From the NCBI GenBank assembly GCA_027492445.1, contig JAPUES010000199.1, forward strand, positions 2,463-8,330: a stretch of DNA of 5,868 bases, given 5' to 3'. Position 1 is the first letter of the stretch, and every line of letters begins with the position of its first letter. Below are positions 1-4,715 of this stretch, one piece after another. A model generated the notes under the pieces. That model made no database searches. It had not been told where the DNA came from and worked only from the letters and a program-made list of their open reading frames with translations. Both the position numbers and the translations under genes were made by a program. The DNA is from Sporomusaceae bacterium (GTDB taxonomy: Bacteria > Bacillota > Negativicutes > DSM-13327).

Positions 1-224
1 GCAAATACTTCGGCTTGATGCTCCCCAACGGTTATAGCCGTACGTTCCTGCAAAGCCGTAAGCTCTATTTCTGCTACTTCCTGAGACTTTAAAAATCGTT
101 CTTTTTCTTCTGCAACTTTTTCAGGGGCTACTGTGCGGCAAAAGTCATGTACCGCTTCCTCAATATGCATAATTTGACCAATGGCAATACCTGCCGAAGC
201 TGGAATTCCGTCAATTTTCCACAT
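1..224 (-). CDS. ptsI: PTS Enzyme I (phosphoenolpyruvate-protein phosphotransferase), N-terminal fragment
   Basis: This is the first 74 codons of Enzyme I; the gene runs off the left edge. EI is the cytoplasmic protein that takes phosphate from PEP on a histidine and passes it to HPr. The translation opens MWKIDGIPASAGIAIGQ, which carries the hallmark G-I-P-A-S-x-G-I-A-I-G start of EI proteins. A long charged stretch follows (about residues 32-62, rich in E, K, R and Q) that fits the helical HPr-binding subdomain, and the fragment ends GEHQAEVFA just where EI proteins continue into their E-A-H segment. The active-site histidine and the PEP-binding barrel lie outside the window, so intactness cannot be judged. 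The ATG is 4 nt downstream of the HPr stop codon. A purine-rich GGAGAAGAG overlapping the end of the HPr gene serves as ribosome binding site. Translational coupling to HPr is likely. Confidence 0.95.
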   Translation of the reverse strand, partial: MWKIDGIPASAGIAIGQIMHIEEAVHDFCRTVAPEKVAEEKERFLKSQEVAEIELTALQERTAITVGEHQAEVF

Positions 225-228
225 AATA

Positions 229-492
229 TCACTCTTCTCCGAATTTATCATTTACAATTTTTTGTAAAACGGCGGCAGCCTCATCAGCATCTGGCCCCTC
301 AATCTTTACAAGGATATTTTCCCCTGCTTTTACCCCTAAACCCATAATACTAATAATACTTTTTGCATTGGCGCTTTTCTCACCTTTAAAAATCATAACT
401 GTGGATTTAAAAGAAGAAGCCTTTTGTGCAAATAATGCTGCTGGCCTTGCATGTAGTCCTGCCTTATTTTCAATACATAAATTCAATTCCAT
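229..492 (-). CDS. ptsH: HPr phosphocarrier protein
   Basis: HPr is the small cytoplasmic phosphocarrier that moves phosphate from EI to the EIIA domain. At 87 aa it has the normal family length. The active-site signature is AGLHARPA (residues 11-18), with the phosphorylated histidine at 14 and its partner arginine at 16. The regulatory site is KSIISIMGLG (44-53), where Ser45 matches Ser46 of Bacillus HPr, the target of HPr kinase/phosphorylase. Both sites are present, so the protein looks competent for transport and, where HprK exists, for Gram-positive style carbon control. That second role is inferred. It sits 41 bp after the EIID stop and 4 bp before EI. An AAAAGGA sequence 10 nt upstream of the ATG is a reasonable ribosome binding site. 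It follows EII genes in the same operon instead of forming a free-standing ptsHI unit. Confidence 0.97.
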   Translation of the reverse strand: MELNLCIENKAGLHARPAALFAQKASSFKSTVMIFKGEKSANAKSIISIMGLGVKAGENILVKIEGPDADEAAAVLQKIVNDKFGEE

Positions 493-533
493 ATTTTACA
501 CGTCCTTTTCATATGTTATTTAGGATTTATCTT

Positions 534-1343
534 TTAACCTAAGACCCCTGCCCAATAGCCGAAAATTCCAAAAATAAATAAGCCCATCATAATTGCCAAG
601 GTTGATATGCCCTTGCGCAATAAATAAATACAAAGGAAAGTTAAACATAACGGAATACTATTCGGCATTAATTGATCTAACATGGTTTGAATCGAAGTCA
701 TATGCTCCGTACCTTGCCCCACTAGCACAGTGACATTAATTCCCGTCCATTTTGCAACAAGAGCCCCCATCACAAACAAACCAAGAATCGATGCCCCCTC
801 TGTTAATTTACCTAACGTACCCCCGCTTACCTCTTGCATAATACCAAGGCCTGCCCGATAAGCATATAGTAAACCATACCAGCGCACTAACAAACGAACC
901 CCATTAAACAATATAAAAAACAATAACGGACCAAGTACAGTACCAGTCATTGCCAAACCAGCACCTAACGCCGCTGTGACAGGGCGCAAAGTTCCCCAGA
1001 AAATCGGATCAGCAACGCCAGCTAATGGCCCCATCAAGCCTACCTTAACAGCATTTATGGTGCTGTCTTCAATGGCAGCGCCATTGGCTTTTTGCTCCTC
1101 TAGGGCTAACGTAACTCCCAAAATCGGCGCCGTCGCAAAGGGATGGGTATTAAAAAACTCCAAATGGCGCTGCAAAGCACAAATGCGTTCCTTTGGATCA
1201 TCGTATAATCTATAAATAGCAGGTATCATAGAAAAACAATATCCTAAAGCTTGCATACGTTCATAATTCCAAGAGCCTTGATGTAGGTTAGAACGCAAGA
1301 AGATCCAAAACAAATCACTTTTAGTCAGTTTCTTTTCCGTCAT
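534..1343 (-). CDS. manZ: PTS mannose-class transporter subunit IID
   Basis: This is EIID, which together with EIIC forms the membrane channel of mannose-class PTS permeases. The 269 residues compare with about 280 for E. coli ManZ. Family landmarks are LTKSDL near the start (6-11), QGSWNYERMQ (22-31), the signature GLMGPLAG followed by ADPIFWGTLRP (102-121), and TEGASILGLFVMGALV (181-196). E. coli ManZ, as I recall it, has Gly where this protein has Ala111. The C-terminus is hydrophobic (about 229-269) and fits a membrane anchor. The ATG follows the EIIC stop by 9 nt, and the gap GGGGAGAAG provides a strong but very close Shine-Dalgarno (3 nt spacing). The family-typical N-terminus starts at this methionine, which supports the start. 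Man-type IIC/IID pairs are known receptors for class IIa bacteriocins in some Gram-positives; whether this one is cannot be told. Confidence 0.97.
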   Translation of the reverse strand: MTEKKLTKSDLFWIFLRSNLHQGSWNYERMQALGYCFSMIPAIYRLYDDPKERICALQRHLEFFNTHPFATAPILGVTLALEEQKANGAAIEDSTINAVKVGLMGPLAGVADPIFWGTLRPVTAALGAGLAMTGTVLGPLLFFILFNGVRLLVRWYGLLYAYRAGLGIMQEVSGGTLGKLTEGASILGLFVMGALVAKWTGINVTVLVGQGTEHMTSIQTMLDQLMPNSIPLCLTFLCIYLLRKGISTLAIMMGLFIFGIFGYWAGVLG

Positions 1344-1352
1344 CTTCTCCCC

Positions 1353-2087
1353 CTACTCTGCTTCTTGTTTGTATTTTAACTGCAAATAAATCATCGCAAT
1401 TGCCACTCCCATAATACCAATACCAACTAAATTGATATGTAAAAAAGTGGCCAATACAAATCCTAAGAAGAAGAACGGCATTAAATGTCCAGCCTTCATC
1501 ATGTTAATAACCATGGCATAACCTACCACCACCACAAAGCCTCCTGCAACCTGTAAACCACCTGTAATAACTTGGGGAATGCCTTGTAGAATGTCCTTAA
1601 CCACTGCCGCATCTGCATAATAGGCTATCAAAAATGCGGGAATAGCGACGCGTAAGCCCTGCACACATAAAGCTAAAATATGGACTACCGTAATTCCCCC
1701 TATGCGGCCTTCTCGTGCATACCGATCTCCTTGATGCTGAAAATACACACAAATGGTACGTACAAAAACAGTCAGAATCTGACCAGCTGCGGCAAGAGGA
1801 ACTGCTAAGGCAATGGCTACTGGTACACTTTGATGAGCACTAATAACAAGAGTGGTCGATAAAATGCTGGCTAGTCCCGTATCAGGTGCTTGCGCTGCTC
1901 CAATATTCATCCAGCCCAAGGTCAGCATCTCCAGCGTGCCGCCAATGAGAATTCCAGTACCTAAATCCCCCATCACAAGGCCTGTTAAAGTACAAGCTAA
2001 TAAGGGACGATGAAATTGAAACTCGTCTAATACACTTTCAATCCCAACTATGAAACCTACCAACGCTACCAGAAATGCTGTAACCAT
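1353..2087 (-). CDS. manY: PTS mannose-class transporter subunit IIC
   Basis: EIIC is the polytopic membrane subunit that binds and translocates the sugar. The protein is 244 aa, slightly shorter than E. coli ManY (about 266 aa). It contains DEFQFHRPLLACTL (21-34), IGGTLEM (48-54), LGWMNIGAAQAPD (57-69), VPLAAAGQ (96-103) and VVVVGYAMVINMM (185-197) followed by AGHLMPFFFLGF. These blocks match ManY closely from memory, which argues for the mannose/glucose/glucosamine branch over the sorbose or levan branches. Hydrophobic segments run through almost the whole chain, consistent with multiple membrane passes. The start is well fixed: AGAGGAGG lies 4 nt before the ATG, and the EIIB stop codon lies in the same frame 12 nt upstream, so no longer form is possible without a rare start codon. 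Substrate identity is an inference from similarity only. Confidence 0.97.
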   Translation of the reverse strand: MVTAFLVALVGFIVGIESVLDEFQFHRPLLACTLTGLVMGDLGTGILIGGTLEMLTLGWMNIGAAQAPDTGLASILSTTLVISAHQSVPVAIALAVPLAAAGQILTVFVRTICVYFQHQGDRYAREGRIGGITVVHILALCVQGLRVAIPAFLIAYYADAAVVKDILQGIPQVITGGLQVAGGFVVVVGYAMVINMMKAGHLMPFFFLGFVLATFLHINLVGIGIMGVAIAMIYLQLKYKQEAE

Positions 2088-2099
2088 AATTCCTCCTCT

Positions 2100-2576
2100 T
2101 TAGAATATCTTGGTCATAATATCAACAGGAGTATCATTAGGTAAGATTTGAATGTGCAGCAAGACGCCAAGGTCATGAAGTTTTTTAAAAGCCATTATAT
2201 CCTTTTCATCCACAGAAACGGCTTTTGTCACTTGGGTTTTCCCCTGGCTAAAACTCATACCACCGATATTTACTTTAGGAATGACAATCCCACCTTCAAT
2301 CAATGTTAGGATTGTCAAGGGATTGGTGACTAGCAGTAGTATTTTTTCATTAGCAAATTTATTTGTATATAAAGCGTCAATACCTTGAGAAAGAGTCAAA
2401 ACAGATACTTTTACGCCAGGAGGTGCCACTGTTTCTAGTAGCATTTTGCGAATTGCATCCCTTGCTACCAAATCATCAATTACCACCATACGTTTTACAG
2501 TTACCGCTTTGCTCCAAGCCATTACCACTTGCCCATGAATTAAGCGATCATCAATTCTTATCAATTCAATGCTCAT
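2100..2576 (-). CDS. PTS mannose-class transporter subunit IIB
   Basis: EIIB takes phosphate from EIIA on a histidine and passes it to the incoming sugar in the cytoplasm. The 158 aa length is typical for a stand-alone mannose-class IIB domain. The active-site loop is RIDDRLIHGQV (7-17), with His14 the phosphorylated residue. Further family blocks are LLLVTNP (80-86) and VNIGGMSFSQGKTQVTKAVSV (102-122). In E. coli, IIA and IIB are fused in ManX; here IIB is a separate protein, as in the levan-type operons of Bacillus (LevE). Its ATG overlaps the EIIA stop codon by 4 nt (ATGA), with AAGGTG 7 nt upstream inside EIIA, so the two are almost certainly translationally coupled at equal dose. Confidence 0.97.
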   Translation of the reverse strand: MSIELIRIDDRLIHGQVVMAWSKAVTVKRMVVIDDLVARDAIRKMLLETVAPPGVKVSVLTLSQGIDALYTNKFANEKILLLVTNPLTILTLIEGGIVIPKVNIGGMSFSQGKTQVTKAVSVDEKDIMAFKKLHDLGVLLHIQILPNDTPVDIMTKIF

Positions 2577-2998
2577 GAAATCTCACCTTCTGTTACTGCT
2601 GTACTTTTCTTATTCATAATAAACTGGGAAATGCCATCACGACCGCCAGACAGCACCACCTTTGCTGCACCATCTAATGTAAGGTTTCTCATTGGCAACA
2701 CTGCAAATAACATAGGTAAATTCACACCACTGATCACCTCCGTCTTCACTTGCTCCAGCATTAGCATTGCAGATGCATTATAAGGACTGCCACCTAAGAT
2801 ATCGACGAGGATTAATGTCCCTTGCCCACTGTCCACCTGGGTTACCGCCTTCATAATACGACTTTGCAAATCAGCAACAGCCTGTCCTGATTCAAAGGCA
2901 ACGGCTTTCACTTGTTCTTGTTTGCCCATAATCAGTTCTGCAGTATTTAGCAAGGCATCGGCTAGGCTTCCATGTGTTACAATCACTACCCCGATCAT
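2573..2998 (-). CDS. PTS mannose-class transporter subunit IIA
   Basis: EIIA is the first sugar-specific protein of the relay and accepts phosphate from HPr. It is 141 aa, the expected size of a single IIA-Man domain. The N-terminus MIGVVIVTHG places the phosphorylated histidine at position 9. DILGGSP (66-72) is the conserved acidic/glycine loop that lines the active site, and GVNLPML (91-97) is the other family block. The last ten or so residues (KSTAVTEGEIS) may be a remnant of the linker that joins IIA and IIB in ManX-type fusions; this is an inference. It is the first gene of the PTS operon, about 48 nt downstream of the sigma-54 promoter. Its ribosome binding site is unusual: a run of six G residues 6 nt before the ATG in place of AGGAGG. 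Confidence 0.97.
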   Translation of the reverse strand: MIGVVIVTHGSLADALLNTAELIMGKQEQVKAVAFESGQAVADLQSRIMKAVTQVDSGQGTLILVDILGGSPYNASAMLMLEQVKTEVISGVNLPMLFAVLPMRNLTLDGAAKVVLSGGRDGISQFIMNKKSTAVTEGEIS

Positions 2999-3003
2999 CT
3001 TAT

Positions 3004-3010
3004 GCCCCCC
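3004..3010 (-). promoter_or_regulatory. Atypical G-run ribosome binding site of EIIA
   Basis: The minus strand reads ATGGGGGGCATAAG before the EIIA ATG. The six-G run can pair with the anti-Shine-Dalgarno only through G:U pairing at one position, so it is weaker than the AGGAGG of EIIC. It is the only SD-like sequence at usable distance for the first gene of the operon. Confidence 0.55.
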
Positions 3011-3045
3011 ATATTATTCTGCTTTTCTATTCTTTCCTTTTATAT

Positions 3046-3061
3046 TGCAAAATTCATGCCA
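3046..3061 (-). promoter_or_regulatory. Sigma-54 (RpoN) -24/-12 promoter of the mannose-class PTS operon
   Basis: On the minus strand the 16-mer TGGCATGAATTTTGCA matches the sigma-54 consensus TGGCACGRNNNTTGCW at every defined base except one (T for C at position 6). The GG and GC doublets are separated by exactly 10 nt, the invariant spacing. The predicted start is near 3034-3037, giving a leader of about 37 nt before the EIIA ATG. Sigma-54 control through LevR/ManR-type activators is established for mannose-class PTS operons of Bacillus, Listeria and others, so element and operon type agree. Transcription would require an ATP-hydrolysing activator that is not encoded in the window. Confidence 0.9.
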
Positions 3062-3160
3062 GTTGTTGTCTTATCTCTGTACTATTTTTTTATGACCTTT
3101 TTTAATGCCCTACCCAAGTATCAATGTCATCTTTGCTACTTATTTTACATAGTAGAATTC

Positions 3161-3190
3161 CTATTACTTTATACCGTGTTTCAATAATAG
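3161..3190. repeat. Inverted repeat upstream of the sigma-54 promoter (candidate activator site)
   Basis: On the minus strand CTATTA (3190-3185) and TAATAG (3166-3161) form a perfect 6-bp inverted repeat with an 18-nt spacer; the arms extend to TTCTATTA and TAATAGGAA if one extra G is allowed. It lies about 100-130 bp upstream of the -24 element, inside the range used by sigma-54 enhancers. The arms are AT-only apart from one G/C pair, so a chance occurrence is quite possible. Confidence 0.35.
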
Positions 3191-3212
3191 AACTTGTCTA
3201 TATTGTGTTTCA
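3176..3212. repeat. Direct repeat GTGTTTCA x2, 29 bp apart (candidate upstream activator site)
   Basis: On the plus strand GTGTTTCA occurs at 3176-3183 and again at 3205-3212. The 29-bp offset is close to three helical turns, which would place both copies on a similar DNA face. They lie 115-150 bp upstream of the -24 element, a normal distance for a sigma-54 activator. Binding by a LevR/ManR-type protein is an inference. Confidence 0.4.
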
Positions 3213-3224
3213 CTTGTGTATTGT
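3192..3224. repeat. Imperfect direct repeat ACTTGT-nTAT-TGT, 20 bp apart
   Basis: On the plus strand ACTTGTCTATATTGT (3192-3206) is echoed by ACTTGTGTATTGT (3212-3224), with one substitution and a 2-nt gap. The 20-bp offset is about two helical turns. The repeat starts directly behind the stop codon of the 99-aa gene and overlaps one GTGTTTCA copy, so the block 3176-3224 looks like a clustered binding region for one regulator. This is a candidate enhancer, not a demonstrated one. Confidence 0.4.
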
Positions 3225-3228
3225 TTTA

Positions 3229-3528
3229 TTATTCCTCTTCTTTCATTTCGTGATAGATTTCCCAGCCCTCTGAAATTTTCTTGCGATATGCTTCAAAACG
3301 ATTCGCCATAACCTTATCTTCTCTGCGCTTCGCGTCAACTGACAAATCATACATGGCATTGCTTAACGAATTCACAATGACCTTCATGAAACTTTCCATA
3401 TTTTCTAAAGGAGTATAAGAAACTAAACCATCATCTTGTTTCTCGATGAGTTTCTTCAATAACGCTATGCCTTCAGCCATCTTATCTTCTGGTAATTGTT
3501 CAATTAATGCCATTAGTTCTTTTTTCAT
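3229..3528 (-). CDS. Hypothetical 99-aa helical, charged protein
   Basis: I do not recognise a named family. The 99-aa product is rich in Lys, Glu and Met, lacks a signal peptide or membrane segment and should be almost entirely helical. The N-terminal part, with LIEQLPEDKMAEGIALLKKL (8-27), recalls the two-helix 'LPEDK' segment found at the start of many small Firmicutes proteins, including some antitoxin-like ones; this is only a resemblance. A second helical region covers about 45-63, and a basic-then-acidic tail ends EMKEEE. The ATG has GGTGG 7 nt upstream. It starts 35 bp after the stop of the nucleoid-associated-type gene with no terminator between, so the two are probably co-transcribed. 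Its local GC (about 43% in one sampled line) is normal for the window, unlike that of its upstream partner. Confidence 0.7.
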   Translation of the reverse strand: MKKELMALIEQLPEDKMAEGIALLKKLIEKQDDGLVSYTPLENMESFMKVIVNSLSNAMYDLSVDAKRREDKVMANRFEAYRKKISEGWEIYHEMKEEE

Positions 3529-3563
3529 ACAATCGCCACCATCCTATATTTATTTTCTTGAAA

Positions 3564-4640
3564 TTACTCTTCCTCATTAAAAAAAACTTTATAAAAACTC
3601 ATGCCTCTTTCTTCATCAAAGCCTCGTTCAATAAACTGCATATTACCTAACTCTGACGTCGGATTTTTCACTTTAATCTCAATTTCCGTATCTAACTTAA
3701 TTAAATTTTTAATCTTTTTTTTCATCGTTTTCACTGCTGGATTAGAAATACTAAAATTTTCTTTTGTTACAAGTCCTTGGTTACTATCATAATTTTGTTT
3801 ATGTTCTTTGAATTTTTCTATGAGTTCGGGTTCTTTTACAACTTCTTGTACAAAATTTTCAAGATGAAACTCATCATGTTTATCAAAATATTTTACCGCT
3901 TCATTCATAAATACAACCTTATCTTTGCGATCAGCCTGATAAATTTGTCCATAAATATTCTCAGCAAAATCCTGACAAACCGTTAGACAAGTTTCGGTAT
4001 GAAAATACCCATCCTGCACGTTAGTTACACGCAAAAAGTCATCTTTCCAATATAACGCTTCATTATTGCCTTTATTCAAGGCATCTACAATGGCCACTCG
4101 GTAACCATCACTGGAATCTGTATTAAATACAATACAGCCCTTATCGAGTTTTTTAATATTAATGCCTTTTTCACTACCAACAAAAAACTCTTCGGCATAT
4201 TTCGTAATTTTTAAATAGGTCTCTTTTTTTTCTGTTTTAAAAATACCGATTGCATCTGTTTTTTCCCCATCGATGATACAATCTGTAAAATGAACCATAT
4301 AAAATTCCCCACCTTTTATTTGAGGATGGGAGGATTTTTCATATAAATGTTTTAAAATATTTATAGATTGCGTATAAAAACTGCTAGGGTCTATAAAGAT
4401 ATTACTAATATACATATATAATTCATTTAAATGTATGTCGGTTTCATGGAAAAACCGATGAACGACTTGTTCCTTAAAAGATGTCAAAAAGTACTTTAAT
4501 AGTAATTCTTCTACATTACCATCTTTCATTTCATACACTGTTGGTGATACAAAGATACCTTCATCCCTTAGCTTATTACCTACTTGATGTATAATTAATC
4601 TTTCTAAAGTCACAGTTGAAAAGTCAAACAACAGTCTCAT
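3564..4640 (-). CDS. Nucleoid-associated protein, NA37/YejK-like
   Basis: The 358-aa soluble protein resembles the NA37 (YejK/NdpA) family of nucleoid-associated proteins, whose E. coli member YejK is about 335 aa and binds DNA and topoisomerases. The match is by pattern: LERLIIHQVGNKLRDEG (12-28) near the N-terminus, then DAIGIFKTEKKETYLKI (129-145), INIKKLDKGCIVFNT (160-174), SDGYRVAIVDALNKG (177-191), ALYWKDDFLRV (195-205) and FHTETCLTVCQDF (213-225). A basic patch, VKTMKKKIKNLIK (303-315), could contact nucleic acid; this is inferred. The gene is much more AT-rich than its neighbours (roughly 28% GC in five sampled lines against 42-50%). The annotated ATG directly abuts AGGAAGG. CTG at codon 3 (6 nt) or TTG at codon 4 (9 nt) would have better spacing, so the true start may be 6-9 nt inside. 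Confidence 0.75.
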   Translation of the reverse strand: MRLLFDFSTVTLERLIIHQVGNKLRDEGIFVSPTVYEMKDGNVEELLLKYFLTSFKEQVVHRFFHETDIHLNELYMYISNIFIDPSSFYTQSINILKHLYEKSSHPQIKGGEFYMVHFTDCIIDGEKTDAIGIFKTEKKETYLKITKYAEEFFVGSEKGINIKKLDKGCIVFNTDSSDGYRVAIVDALNKGNNEALYWKDDFLRVTNVQDGYFHTETCLTVCQDFAENIYGQIYQADRKDKVVFMNEAVKYFDKHDEFHLENFVQEVVKEPELIEKFKEHKQNYDSNQGLVTKENFSISNPAVKTMKKKIKNLIKLDTEIEIKVKNPTSELGNMQFIERGFDEERGMSFYKVFFNEEE

Positions 4641-4715
4641 CCTTCCTAATCCATCTTAACATCTTTCATTACTGTATTGTACCACAATTTGGAGTCCTCA
4701 TCCTATTGTAACTTA
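4641..4715. other. Intergenic gap between the glycerate kinase and the NA37-like gene
   Basis: These 75 bp contain no recognisable rho-independent terminator for the glycerate kinase gene. They hold a candidate extended -10 promoter within a small palindrome. The gap leaves open whether the NA37-like gene is read from its own promoter, by read-through, or both. Confidence 0.6.
4676..4688 (-). promoter_or_regulatory. Candidate extended -10 promoter inside a short palindrome
   Basis: On the minus strand TGGTACAAT (4684-4676) fits an extended -10 element (TG-n-TACAAT, one mismatch to TATAAT). No good -35 is seen at 17 nt (AGGATG), which is tolerable for extended -10 promoters. The same bases form ATTGT-GGT-ACAAT, a 13-bp palindrome with a 3-nt centre, so a repressor bound there would cover the -10. 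The predicted start is near 4669, about 28 nt before the ATG. Both readings rest on short motifs. Confidence 0.4.

Larger units (their letters stand above)
2999..3228. other. Regulatory intergenic region upstream of the PTS operon
   Basis: This 230-bp gap separates the 99-aa hypothetical gene from EIIA. It is AT-rich and carries a sigma-54 promoter close to EIIA plus direct and inverted repeats in its distal half, each listed separately. I see no intrinsic terminator for the upstream gene pair, no rRNA or tRNA, and no plausible small gene on the minus strand. A 71-codon plus-strand reading frame crosses it but has no support. Confidence 0.8.

Noticed and set aside
147..347. Plus-strand reading frame opposite HPr and EI
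   Set aside because: It lies antisense to two clearly identified PTS genes and shows no motif.
520..542. Inverted repeat TTAGG-N13-CCTAA around the EIID stop codon, considered as a terminator or processing site
   Set aside because: The stem has only 5 bp with a 13-nt AT-rich loop and no T-run after it on the transcribed side; HPr and EI follow closely, so termination here is unlikely.
976..1215. Plus-strand reading frame opposite EIID
   Set aside because: It is antisense to the EIID signature region, and its composition is explained by the complement.
2363..2578. Plus-strand reading frame opposite EIIB
   Set aside because: It is antisense to EIIB over its active-site region, with a Leu/Pro-rich product typical of a shadow frame.
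2972..3187. 71-codon plus-strand reading frame across the EIIA start and the intergenic gap
   Set aside because: It begins inside the EIIA gene, encodes an AT-driven Phe/Leu/Tyr-rich string without a family pattern, has no good ribosome binding site and overlaps the sigma-54 promoter.
2999..3228. CcpA catabolite-responsive element in the PTS leader
   Set aside because: I found no sequence with the required central CG and flanking symmetry. The Ser45 of HPr alone does not show that this operon is CcpA-controlled.
3601..3986. Two plus-strand reading frames opposite the NA37-like gene, one looking membrane-like
   Set aside because: They are antisense to a convincing gene; the hydrophobic appearance is what the complement of a Lys/Glu/Asn-rich, AT-rich gene gives.
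4641..4715. Possible intrinsic terminator after the glycerate kinase gene
   Set aside because: No GC-rich stem followed by a T-run was found on the minus strand; only the short palindrome over the -10 is present.
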